Origin: Saccharum officinarum
Taxonomy: Eukaryota > Streptophyta > Magnoliopsida > Poales > Poaceae
Direction of reading: 5' to 3'
DNA length: 64,000 bases
NCBI GenBank assembly: GCA_020631735.1
Contig: CM036191.1
Coordinates: 36,315,335 to 36,379,334, forward strand
In this document: in pieces, positions 49,981 through 61,335 of the stretch
Layout of the letters: every line of letters begins with the position of its first letter
Position numbering within the stretch: the stretch's first letter is position 1
The notes under the pieces: generated by a model
Told to the model about the DNA's origin: nothing
Databases searched by the model: none
Seen by the model: only the letters and a program-made list of their open reading frames with translations
Program-made: the position numbers and the translations under genes

Positions 49981-50195
49981 GAGGGTGTTTGGTTACAGGC
50001 CATCACTGGCCACGCCGAAGATGGGGCAGAGTGTGGCGAGGGCGGCAAATTTGTTCGCTACAGTCTGTGGCGGCTTTTGCACTGTGATTTTTTGTGGCAG
50101 CCTCCGTTGCGTCAGGAACAAAACAGGCGCCTCTGAATGTTGTGGCGAGCCACACTTGTGGCGTGGCAGCCTTTGGCCAGCAACCAAACACCCTC
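49981..50195. mobile_element. Tourist-type MITE
   Basis: 215 bp with ends GAGGGTGTTTGGTT / AACCAAACACCCTC and TTA target duplications (49978-49980, 50196-50198). Inner arms (CAGGCCATCACTGGCCA / TGGCAGCCTTTGGCCAG) also pair. Confidence 0.85.
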
Positions 50196-50198
50196 TTA

Positions 50199-51790
50199 CT
50201 CAAGACTCTCACATGCTCAAGTAAATTCCCCACAATTTTACTCAATGCTAGCAAATCTCTACTGCTGGAACATTGCACATATGTTGTTATATGGGGCGTA
50301 CAATATGCAATCCATTCAACCACCTTAGTGCCTAAGCACCCATGTCTATGCGGTCATGTGCTTTGAGATTCACCGTGTTTGATGTTTGCATCTACTTGAG
50401 ATATGAAACGTCAAAAAAACGTATAATCACTATAGTTGCAATACTGGTTAAAAATGAGTTGCATTGACTTTCAAATTTCACTTACAGGTAAATCAGTGGT
50501 ATAGAACATTTGAGACCCAAACTCCGAAGTCTCATATTAATCAAACATGTGTATCTGATAGTTCATGATATGGGTGTGCCTAATGTTGGTGTAATCTATG
50601 CATGACCTCCTTGCACATAGCAATTGGACTCAATGAACAATCTAGCCAAACCCACAAAGTCAGGCTGCCACCAGTCTCCGTGAACTAGTACCTTCGGCTA
50701 CGTTTGATTCCTGGAATCCAAGGATGTTTACCAGGAATAGTCTTTTAATCTTAGATAATCACTTTGTTTGGTGAAATAACCAGGAATCTAATTAGGAACC
50801 TCAGATTACTTTAATAGTCTCGTTGGGTCTTGCGGCATTCTACTTTGTCCCGACCATGCATCCGAGGTGACTTGAAAAGCACAGAGGCCAGCAGAGACAA
50901 GAATCATGCAGGAAGAACCTCCAAGCTTTTTCATTCTAATATATTATTTTTCAATGGTTTGATGTAATATGGGATGTACTTTGCAAAAGTGAAAGTCCGT
51001 GTACCACAAATTCGGTTTCCCCTAGAAAGGATGCATTCATGCATTACTGAGTAGTAGGAATCTTTGTCATTGTATTTTTATTATTTATTTTAGAATCTTT
51101 TACACTGAGTTTGAAAATTAAAGTTTATACTTTATGTTAATACTAGACTTATGAATTTCATACCCACAAATTGACAGAGCTTATGCTTGAAAGTTTTGAA
51201 ACATGAATTTGGGATATCAAATTTTGTTGTCCTCCAAATCTTGGAATCAAGAATTAAGAATAAATTATTGGAAATATAATATACAGTAAACCTATTCAAA
51301 CCCTGAGGCAGGCTGGGTTTCGGGCCAAGCCTGGAAAGGCCGGGGCAAAAATGAAAAGCCCAAGTCCGCTGTCAGGTTGAAATTGCAGGCCCGAGTACAC
51401 CTAATTACTAGTCAGGCTCGGGTCAGGTTTGGACGGGCTTAAGCTGTTACGTGTATTTTTTGGGTTTTGCCGGACTTCAGACCGAAATTAGCCAGATGAT
51501 TGCACTGGCTCCAAACTGGAGCCCGACTGTCCACGTTTGGTCAAGTCGGGTTGGTCGGGCCGAGCTATTCATGAACAAGTCTAAGATACACAACTTTGAC
51601 ACGAAGTCCAATGTCTTGAAACAAAATATAACGTTTTGGGACCACTCTCATGAACACAACACAAAAATAATTAATTATTACTTCTGGAGCCCCTAAGAAA
51701 CAACGATACGATATTATGTATTGAAGGTTGTCTAGAACACAATTTAATGATCTTTTGATGTGAAAGCGTTGGATTTGGCAACACGATATT
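50199..51790. other. Intergenic, no gene seen
   Basis: AT-rich. 51300-51560 has repeated GGGCC/CGGGC words ('gggccaagcctggaaaggcc', 'ggtcgggccgagc') that suggest a subterminal region of a hAT-like element, without definable ends. Confidence 0.45.
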
Positions 51791-51920
51791 GGCCTTGTTC
51801 ATCCGGCTTATAATCCGTACTTTTCAGCTTATTTTTTCAGTCGGAACAGTGTTTTCTCTCTCACAACAAATCAATCAACAGTGTTTTTCAGCCGGCTTAT
51901 CAGCACAGCCGAACGGGGCC
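51791..51920. mobile_element. MITE with GGCCTTGTTC ends
   Basis: Ends GGCCTTGTTC and GAACGGGGCC are inverted copies with one mismatch. Inner CCGGCTTAT / CCGGCTTATCAGC arms and 'ctctcacaacaaa' relate it to 20415-20527 in inverse orientation. 130 bp. Confidence 0.7.
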
Positions 51921-52715
51921 ATTATGCACTGGGAGTAGCTATAGTAATATGCGGTGTTTCACTATTTCACCCTCAATGGTTTTTCCATTAGTTTTCTGCC
52001 TAGGTATATACGTCATGGATCCTGAGACCTGTATTTTTTCTATTTTTATTTATAGTAATTAACAATCAAGAAATTAAATATGCAGTAAATATAGGCAGAT
52101 TTTGAAAAATTGGAAGGATGCTAGACATATTAGGCCAGTCCCAACCCGAAAACTACTCAATAGTTTCTTAGTTGCCATGTTAGCTAAAGAAACTGCCATC
52201 GAAACTACATCACACAACGCGGTAGATTCTTGACTGGGCTCGTAGTAAATTTTTTATTCAATGCGTCAGTCGTTTCTCTGATCCTCTGCTCCCTGGCGGC
52301 GAGCATGGCCGAGTGCACGGCCGTCTCCCCTCCCACCGGATCTCGCTGGAAACTACGTGTTGCCCCCAATGCAAAACAGATCGTTTCTTGAGGCTTTGGA
52401 ACAAACACTACCGCACTCAGGAGTCCTCGGCAAAGGCCATAAAGCACTCGGTAAAGTCTTTATCGAGTGTCACACTTGACATATCTCACACGACAAAATT
52501 TTGGTCGGCAAAGAGGACTTTGCCGAGTGCTTTATCTCGGGCACTCGGCAAAGCTTTTGCTTAGTGCTAAAAAACACTCGGCAAAGAATGAACAGAAAAA
52601 AAACTCCGAAGAAATAGCAAAAAAAACTTTTTTTTACCAGGGGAGGCCCCCATCGGCCCGTGCCCGCTCGTGTCCCTCGAAGTCGCAAGTCGCGGCACTT
52701 TTCACGCGCTACGCG

Positions 52716-52776
52716 GCCGGCAGGATTCGAACTCGCGACCTCTGCCTCGCGCGTACCCCCTCTACCCTGCACCACA
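52716..52776 (-). other. tRNA-like remnant inside the CACTA-derived element
   Basis: Minus strand GTGGTGCAGGGTAGAGGG followed by GAGTTCGAATCCTGCCGG: an A-box-like and a B-box-like (GTTCGAATCC) block about 35 bp apart. The acceptor stem does not pair well, so I do not call a tRNA gene. Confidence 0.45.
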
Positions 52777-52859
52777 GTATCACTTGTGTCTAGATTCCGT
52801 TTTGGTTCCCCACATATTATACTAAACCGAGTGTAAATTACTGGTTTGAGGCCCTAAAC

Positions 52860-53433
52860 GAATTCAAATAAAAAAGTTGTCAACTATAAATTTCATAACT
52901 TTCGAAATCTACAACTTTCATTTGGATAATTTCTCCATCAGAGGTCGTTTACAAAATTTCAATTTCAAATTTGAGAAATTCAAATGTAGTTTTCGTTGAC
53001 AAAATGATTTCAAATTAAAAAGTTGTCAACTACAAAGTTTCATATCTTTTCGAGATCTACAACTTTTATTTTGGCCGTTTCTCCGTCCGAGGTCGTTTGA
53101 AAAATTCAAATTTCAAATTTGAGAAATTTAGACGTACTTTTCGTTGGCAAAATTAATTCAAAATAAAAAGTGTTCAACTACAAAGTTGTATAACTTCTCA
53201 AGATCTACCACTTTTATTTTGGTCAATTGTTCATCCGATATAGTGGTAGTAACATTGTTTACAAAACTTAGAGATCTCTCTTCTAGTTTTCATGAAACTA
53301 TACGAGAGATGTAGATTTTGAACAACGTTACTATCGCTTTGTCGAATGAAGAAATAACCAAAACAAAAGTTATAGATCTTGAGAAGTTATACAACTTTGT
53401 AGTTAAAAACTTTTTCATTTGAATTAATTTATT
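52860..53433. repeat. Three tandem ~145-bp units plus an inverted copy (hairpin)
   Basis: Units begin near 52862, 53007 and 53152, each with 'aaaaagttgtcaactacaaa' (or near), 'gatctacaacttttattttg' (or near) and 'gaggtcgtttgaaaaatt' (or near). 53290-53433 is an inverted copy of the third unit ('gatcttgagaagttatacaa' against its complement), leaving a short loop near 53290. Confidence 0.75.
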
Positions 53434-53590
53434 ACTTCAAAATATGCTTTGTAAATCTTGTTTGCTGAGTGTAAAATCAAAAACACTCGGCAAAAAACTT
53501 TCTTTGCCTAGTGCCTTGCCGAGTGTTTTTTTTCACTCGGCAAATAGCTTCATTGCCGAGTGCCCAAAAAATTGCACTCGGCAAACCATC

Positions 53591-54222
53591 TAACACGCGA
53601 CGAAGAGCCGGTTTCCGGTAGCGAAGAGCCGACGTCGTTCCTCGCAGCACAGTGCGTCCAGGTAGGGCCGCTGTTACCGCTAGCGTCCATAGCCTAGTGC
53701 GGCCTGACCAACTTAACACGAAACTACCGTCTGGTGCCGGTCGACAGCAGGAACAAGAAGCCACAGTTTTCATGGTCCTCAGTGGCACTGGCAGAAACCT
53801 TCGTTCACCTTGTTCCCTCTCTTCTGGCAGCCCTACATGGGCCGCTTGTCATCGATCTGCATGCATGCCATAGCTTTCCCTCGATCAGTTTGTGTCGATC
53901 ATAACCTTCGTTCTGGCACAATGCAAGATGGCAGGCATACCGTTCTTCTGGGTGTCTCGTAGCAACAGCAAGGAAGCTACCATGTGCTTGGAAAAGAACA
54001 ATATAGCATACAAGAGTCCACATGTACTCAGTGTTTTAAATCGCGGGCTATGGGATTTAGTGGCAAGACACTAAAACAGTTAATAATGGAGTTAAATGAG
54101 GCTACCATGTGCTCGGAAAAGAACAATATAGCTTAGAAGAATATACTATTTTGATTTATTATGAAACTAATATATTTATTGATGAAATTATTTGTATGTA
54201 CTCTAATGTAATTTTTATTCAT
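53591..54222. other. Intergenic, no gene seen
   Basis: Short frames only. 54020-54120 repeats part of 53980-54005 ('accatgtgct.ggaaaagaac'). Confidence 0.45.
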
Positions 54223-54231
54223 TATATATAT

Positions 54232-54299
<68 letters not shown>

Positions 54300-54309
54300 A
54301 TATATATAT
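54223..54309. repeat. (AT)n microsatellite
   Basis: About 87 bp of AT dinucleotides with two phase breaks. Length is probably unstable. Confidence 0.95.
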
Positions 54310-55059
54310 CTTTTGCCGAATCAAAGACTATATTGAAGACTCAACTAGCATTGCTTCTTGGTCCCCGTTAAATATGTATGTGTTCATTCTCTCCTTGGCT
54401 ATACTCATCATTAATTAAAAAACAAGTATCTAATCATACCCTTTCTCAAATAATGCGTATGTACATACTCCCTACTATAGGAGTACGTATGTACTCATAT
54501 CAACAAGTATGCATCCATACTAGCTGTTTTCACATGGATGCATATATGGCAGTAAAAAAAACTAGTATATAGGGCAGGAAAAAAACAAGTATACATGTTT
54601 TCGATGAAGCAAACAAATCGGCGCCGGCGGCTGGTCACAAATCATGGAGATGTATGAATAGCGGCAGCTGACATCAACTGAACACATGCAGACGTACGTG
54701 CTATACTGCTATATATGCAGGTATATGGGCATACTCACAACGCACGTATATGTTATTAGCATATGCACGTAGGCATATACTCATTACGAATACTTCTATA
54801 AAACTGGGTACACATACGTACATATTTTTAAAAAGGTAACTACGGCCACGCAAGTCCCGCGCAACATCCCATGATTAACGCCTCAATATTTAAATTCCTG
54901 TAGATACGCCCGCATTAGTTAGATACAATTGGATTGTTTTCAAACCCGTTAGCAACACGGGCCCGTTAGCCAGGTCCGCACGGGACTTCTCTCGCGTGCA
55001 TATCTATCCTTAACTTTACGGTGGTATACCAAAACGTTCACAGGCCAGGCCACGTCGCC

Positions 55060-55270
55060 TTTTTTCACTGTTCACCGTCTCACGTAATACTGTTCCTCGC
55101 AACAGTATCAGATTAGGAAACATTGTTCGTACCGGTGACAACAGTAACGGATCGCGAGCACTGTTCATATCGGGTATGAAACAGTGCTGGATCACAAAAC
55201 TATCCGCTATGAACAGTAGTACCGGGTTTGACACTGTACCAAGAACCTGTTACTGTTTCACACAGTTTCT
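55060..55270. repeat. Cluster of ACTGTTC / GAACAGT motifs
   Basis: At least nine ACTGTTY/AACAGT-like words in both orientations within 210 bp ('cactgttcaccgt', 'aacagtaacggatcgcgagc', 'gaacagtagtaccggg'). The layout resembles subterminal transposase-binding repeats. No termini identified. Confidence 0.5.
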
Positions 55271-55361
55271 TTCCCCACCTCCTCCTTCCAACAAAAAAAA
55301 AAACGCCCCGTGTGAATGCACGGCCCCCTGCTAGTACTCTATGTGCGTGTAGGGAAAACTC

Positions 55362-55362
55362 A

Positions 55363-55396
<34 letters not shown>
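55362..55396. repeat. (AT)n microsatellite
   Basis: About 35 bp of AT dinucleotides ending at 'gggagtagttactcccatc', itself a short palindrome. Confidence 0.9.
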
Positions 55397-55398
<2 letters not shown>

Positions 55399-55603
55399 AG
55401 TAGTTACTCCCATCTTTAAAAAATCACATTGTGTATGGATGCATACTCATTTATCACATTAAGTATGTTTACATACTTATTTTAAGATACTCTAAATCTT
55501 ACTATGTAAAAAAAAATTAGCAGAGCTCATATTTTAATATATTACTAAAATGTCACTACTATAGTATATAAAATAAGTATAACCATATACTCTACGTATA
55601 CCT

Positions 55604-55985
55604 GATCTACGATGGCGACCTCCAGGGCGCGGCCACGGTGCTGCTGCTGCAAGATGGCTCGGCCTTGCTGGCAAACCGAGCATGCACAAGGGGCAGCCTG
55701 CATGCGAAGGTATGGCCTGATCCGACGCGTGGATCTGGCGCCGGTCTTCACGGCCACCGGTCTGCGCCCTGGCCCGCTCCCTCCGCTCTCGGGATGCCGT
55801 GGTTGCCTCCTCCAACAACTCATGTTTCGGCGCCCGCGGCCGCGTGCTGCGACGACCTCAAGTTGCTGGTGAAGGACGCGTCCATCTGCCTCTGCACGCC
55901 ATGAACGGCGACATCATCAAGCTCCTATCGGCACTCGCTACCACTCGCTACCCCTGCCATGATAGCGCTTTTCAAGTGCTTCGGT
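55604..55985 (+). other. GC-rich exon-like fragment
   Basis: Sharply GC-rich against AT-rich flanks and ending at a good donor (CTTCG|GTAAGTC). One frame reads YDGDLQGAATVLLLQDGSAL and continues to 55903. It may be a captured or broken exon. No family recognised. Confidence 0.3.
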
Positions 55986-56728
55986 AAGTCAATACACGTA
56001 ACCTGTATGCTTTGCATTCTTCTTGAGTATGCGTTGACATCGATAACTAATGCCATCCATTGTGAAAAATGGTTGAATCGACAGGAGGGCCCGTGCTGCT
56101 AATGGATGCGGCATCATCTGCATCACCGGTTGCATAATATGGTAAGCATTGGCCGGTTCTCTTTTTTTTCACTTATTCTTAGATTGGTCTCCCACTCTCC
56201 CGTATAAATGAGTTATTAGCTTCATATTCAAGTCGGCATCTACTTTCGTTTAAATTCGCAACCATCATATATCGTTAGATCGTTGTCTGCATGTGTCTTA
56301 ACTGGTGCTTTTAATTTGCAACTCATCATCCTAACTTCTAATTTCTCGCTCACCCATGTGCAGGAAGCAGAACAGTGGAAAAGCTATCGGAATTGATGAA
56401 CTTAGCTCTTTGAGTTTTTTTTGTATGATATTGATAAGCTCTTGGAGTGTATTGATGCTGTGAAACAAGTTAAATTTGGTTGATCTGGATATGATAATGG
56501 ACGTAATGATATTGGGTTGAAGACTTGTGTATTGATTATTATAATTTTGTAATGCATGTGTTGCCGGATTTAATGTAGTGAAATCTGGGCTGGCCCAGAA
56601 AATGCTAACTGGGCTGGCCATGAAAAATGGTGTGTAGGCCGAACCAAATAAAATATGGTGAAAATTATAAAATAAATAATGGGCCAGATAAAAAAATCAA
56701 TTAAAATGACGTTCATGGCCCATTATAA

Positions 56729-56828
56729 NNNNNNNNNNNNNNNNNNNNNNNNNNNNNNNNNNNNNNNNNNNNNNNNNNNNNNNNNNNNNNNNNNNNNNNN
56801 NNNNNNNNNNNNNNNNNNNNNNNNNNNN
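56729..56828. other. Assembly gap (100 N)
   Basis: Exactly 100 N, a gap of unknown length. Confidence 0.99.
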
Positions 56829-58468
56829 GGGATCGATAGAACGTGCAGTGAAGCCCACAATCACATTCTAGTTGAGACACGACCCAACAATATATCACTA
56901 CCAGTTACATAAACCAAACGTAGTAGGGGTATTTCTTCTAGTTTGAATGCCAACCAGGAGTGATATGTCAATTTCGAGTCATGGTTTGACCTAGCAGTGC
57001 ATGATTTCAGTGCCTGGGTTTGGATTGATCCAATAGTGCCAAGGACCATTGGATTTAGCTAACCACCTATTACATGGTTCTCCATCGTCAGATCTAGCTA
57101 CCACCATTGCTTCTAGTTATAAATCATGCGTCCAAACATATGCAAATCACCTCACATGGACAATTAAGGTCCCTTGCTTGTTGTCCCACACGGTCTAGTA
57201 AATGTACTCATTTCTTCACATTTGTAGTCTCAATATGTACTCTCTTTGGATGGACCCTCTTTCTAGGAGAAAGCCCTCCACATGCATCTTACCTTTTGTA
57301 GTGAATATGGTCACGAGGTACTATAAGAAGAAGGTTTATGAAAATGAAGCCAAGGCGCGTTATGAGTAAAGCATGTTCTGGTTGGTCATTTGGTTGTGTG
57401 ACATCTAAGCAAGAAGCATTGACTCATCGCTAGTCGTGTCCCTAGTAACTCTTCCGCCCTCCACCATATGCTTTTGGTATAGAGGAAGTTCCGTGATGCG
57501 GCTATGTTATAATGTGTATGTAGACTTCGATGCTAATATTAGCCTAGCTGGGGAAGGGATGTACATCTTTCCCGAAAAGATATTTGTTATCATATATGTA
57601 GTTCTATTTTAAGGTCGTTATCAAATAGAACTTTTATCCTATGTACTTAAAACTTTCTCCAACATGTAATAGACGACATATATTGAAGTTAAGTAGTTTT
57701 TTTTCTAAATGATTCGCTATTTTTTAGTTTAAATTAATCTTTGCATGCCTATCGATTTTTTTTTTGAAATGCATTGCATATTTTGGATGGATATACTTGC
57801 CATAAAATTTTCAAATGACCTGAAAATAAGTCAATTGAGTATGAAAAATCCTTAAAATGTATTTTCCATATATTTTAAGTATATTTAGAAAAAAAAGTGT
57901 TAATTTTGAAAATAGTTCAAAAATATATTCTGAAAACATGCTCTAAAAATGTCTAATTTTATTTTAAAAAGGCTTCTGAAAATATTTTTTTACTTTGAAA
58001 ATTGGATTCAAAATATGCTTACAAAATAGTATATTTTCGAAATTATTTTTACATAATTCTAATATTTTTCACAGTTATGGTTTAAAATGATTTAGAAAAT
58101 TGGTTTTAATTGCTAGTTTAAATGAAACACCTTTTGCTTTTCTTTTTTTATTAGAACATTTTCTTTTTTCTTTTTTTAGCAACATTTTTTTTCTCTCATC
58201 TGCGATCTGGTCTGTCTCGGCTTTCGGCCCTATCGCCCGGCCCGCAGAGACCACCTGGCTTCACCCACTGCACAGGCCTGCACGGGCCAGCCGGTGCCCC
58301 CAGCTTTCCTGGCCCGCCTTGGCGTGCTCAGCCTGCAGCAAGATAGCCATCCGCTGGCCCGCTCGCACCAATTTCCAGTTCTCCTCCAACGCAAGAATTT
58401 TTCTCTTAATCTATATCTATACATAATCTATACCTAACACCTAATACCTAATACCTAATTTATATATA
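56829..58468. other. Intergenic, no gene seen
   Basis: AT-rich with many A/T homopolymers. 58200-58390 is a GC-richer island without domain content. Degenerate CTAATAC repeats run at 58430-58460. Confidence 0.5.
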
Positions 58469-59062
58469 TCTATATATACCTAATAATAAAGAGGAAAATT
58501 TCAGGCTCTTTTTTTCGTCCATCCATTTTTTAATCTGTCTCCCCCTAACTACCGGATAATGGAGATTTCTTCCTTTGTCTAGACTTATATGACCCGTGCT
58601 CAAGGAGTTTCATTATATTGCGTCTAGCGATGACCCATACAGACAAGTCTGACTCCAATACATATTGGATTCGTCCTAGAGACAAATTTTTTTCGTCGTC
58701 TGAGATCTTACATGTGTAAGATGTAATACTCCTCCTCAATTAAGATTCCTCCGAGACCTCGAAAAAGGAAATCATACCAGCCCGAGGACTCCGACACTAG
58801 TACCTAAGCCAAAAAAAAAAGACTCTTTTCTCTCTCTTATATGGCCGCACTTCCCCTCGCGTTCTTTTTCACCGTGGAATTTCCTACACCAGCCTGGAAC
58901 CACCGCTCCCGTCTCTTTCACCCTAATCCCTGTTCCTGTTTGCGTCCTGCAGCGGCAGCGAGGCCCATCCTGCATGCGACGGCCATGTGCGGCTCCCTCC
59001 GCAAGGCATCCTTCAACCGCGGCCACAACACAGCAACCGTTGCATGTGTACCGCGATGCTGC

Positions 59063-59192
59063 ATGGCAAAGTACATCGTCATGAACGACCTCACAGTGAC
59101 GCCCAGTCTCCAGTGTCACGCCGCTAAAGAGCCTCGGCGTCCAGGACCTCGACGCGCTCGAGGAGAGGACCGTCAATATCAGCCACGAAGAG
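59063..59192 (+). pseudogene. DUF674-like gene fragment, frameshifted
   Basis: Starts MAKYIVMNDLTVTP and, after a one-base frame change near 59107, continues SVTPLKSLGVQDLDALEERT to a donor (GAAGAG|GTAAAG). Plant DUF674 proteins contain the pattern Y-V-D-D-L-x-V-x-P-x-S...S-x-x-L-L-x-x-x-x-V-x-D-x-x-x-L-E-E. The frameshift and isolation indicate a non-functional exon, probably captured by the surrounding element. Confidence 0.6.
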
Positions 59193-60789
59193 GTAAAGAT
59201 TGATCGACTTTAATTTTGTGCGTAGATGCATGGCCGCGGCCTCCTTGCTTGCTTGTATGTAGATGCTTGGCATGTACGAGGTGCATGTGCATACAGGCCA
59301 GCAAAGAATGGGTGCCGGCGCCATGCATGCATGGCGGCGTCAAATCTTCGCGCCCGCGTCCAGCACCCATCCTCCAGGTCCAAGCTTCGCGCGTGTACAG
59401 CACTACGTCCTAGCATCTGGTCTTCATGTGTACATGCAGCAGATCGATCTGGCTTGCGACGTCGCTCCGTCTTGAACATGGCCCCGCCGGACCTCGGCTC
59501 CATGAAAGACCCACCGACGCCAGATTGTGTGTGCAAGACGAACAAGATTAAACTCATCTCAGTACTCCCATGGAGGACGTGAACGCTATCTCTCCTTGCT
59601 TCTCGCCTCCTTCGACTCCTCCGACTCAGACAATCCACTTATATCAACAATCCATGCATGCGATCGAGCACTGACTTTCGATCTGACATATTTCTTTCTA
59701 CTTTTTTTTGTACTTTTGTCGTCTGCTAATGCTATATTTGCACGGACGCTTGTAGGCAATGGACATTCTTAAAGTAATGTTGCACCGTGCTGACAGATGC
59801 GTTCCTGAAGAGCACACATAGATAACGAAACATGGAATTTATCCTTTAGCTTTTTTCAACACCCTTATTTAGAGTTTTAAATCTGGCCGGCCCAATGAGC
59901 ATCAGAGATGACCTGAATCGCCATAGAAGGAGAGTGCAGTAGAAGCAATGGAACATTGTACCAAGTTTTGGGGTATCTCGTCTCCTGCTACAGGAACAGC
60001 ACTGGAACAAAGCATGAGAGTTGGTTGGGCCCTTATCTTCTTATGAGACGATTATGTTAGTTCTAGGGTATTTTAAAGAGCTTGGACGAGGTGCACGTGC
60101 ACAGCAGTCCTGGGGTGCATGCTGCTGCTGCATTAAGGCACTCCGAGGAGTGCACCACCTCATGTAAAAGGTTTTGGAGAAATTAGTTTAGTTTAAACCA
60201 ATTTAGATGAGCATCATCTCGTAATTCAGATCAACTTAATATTCTTAATTGGCACCTCGTAGTACTTTTAACTAATGTAGTTGCATGCAAGAGACATAAC
60301 ATAAAGGAAAAAATAATTATTCATTGATTTGGTTTTAGCATTCTATAGTCTCTATGATTGAGTTATTGACTAACTACTACATTTTGTTGATCGGAAAAGG
60401 TCTTCTATATGATATAGAAATTGTCTTTTGAAATTTTTGTTAGAAAAATATGTTTATCAAACATGTGCGTGTATAGTTTCAAAAGCAAGAGATAATTAGT
60501 TCATAATTTCATATTCATATTGGATTCGTCCTAGAGACAATTTTTTTTGTCATAATTAGATTTTTCGTCCAGCTTAAAACGTGGGTCCCTGTATCCATAA
60601 TTGTGTTTGTTCCTGCATTCGTATTATTTCAGATTTTCTGTCCGCCTTCTGAGCGTCCGTATTTCTTCTGGTTCCCTTTCATCGAGTTCCTGTCCACTTC
60701 CTTTTTCTCCTTCCGGTTCCATACTTTTTTTCTTTTTTCTTTTCTAGATAGACTAGAGTATCTAATGTTTTTCTTATAAATATAAGTAA

Positions 60790-61335
60790 TAAATATATGT
60801 CTTTGAACCCATAACTTTTATTTAATAAAAAAATATTTTCACCACTAAATGTGAAAATTATTTTTATTAAAATTTGAATGAGCCAATGATCCAAAATCAA
60901 TTGATGAACTAAAATTTTAAGTAGTTAATGTCTAATCTAATCAAAATAAATTTATGTCTAACCCGTATGCATATATCAATGTAACTCTCGACATGGGTAC
61001 TATGTGGAAATTAAGAAAGAGATCTATTAGAATCGTGAATGGACAAACCAATCATTGACACGAAACTCATTACCGACTTTGATCAGATAATAGAATTACA
61101 AGGTAGTCAATAAAATCATGTACCTAGAAATGTAAGTCTACCAACACAATGATAGTAAGAAACTTAAAGTTATGATATATTTTACGACTAATTATTTTTA
61201 TACCTTACAACGAAAAAATATCTATCAAGGTTATATTTTTAATTTGAAAAAAAACTTAATAGGATATTATTATATTATTGCCAATATTAACTTATAGCAT
61301 AGATGTCACAATTATTATAAAATAGATTATTAATC
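60790..61335 (+). repeat. Repeat shared by the two Helitron-like elements, copy 1
   Basis: Matches 63430-63980 as a diverged series of blocks: a 'gtctaatctaatcaaaataaa' stretch, 'gagatctattagaatcgtga', 'aatcattgacacgaaactc' and 'ccgactttgatca'. Confidence 0.65.

Larger units (their letters stand above)
52406..53590. mobile_element. CACTA-derived non-autonomous element
   Basis: A CACTA motif at 52406 opens onto degenerate ACTCGGCAAAG repeats (52420-52590), and a second cluster closes the element (53460-53590). The interior has no transposase: it holds a tRNA-like segment, a three-unit tandem repeat and an inverted copy forming a hairpin. Target duplication is not found, so the exact borders are uncertain. 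Confidence 0.65.
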
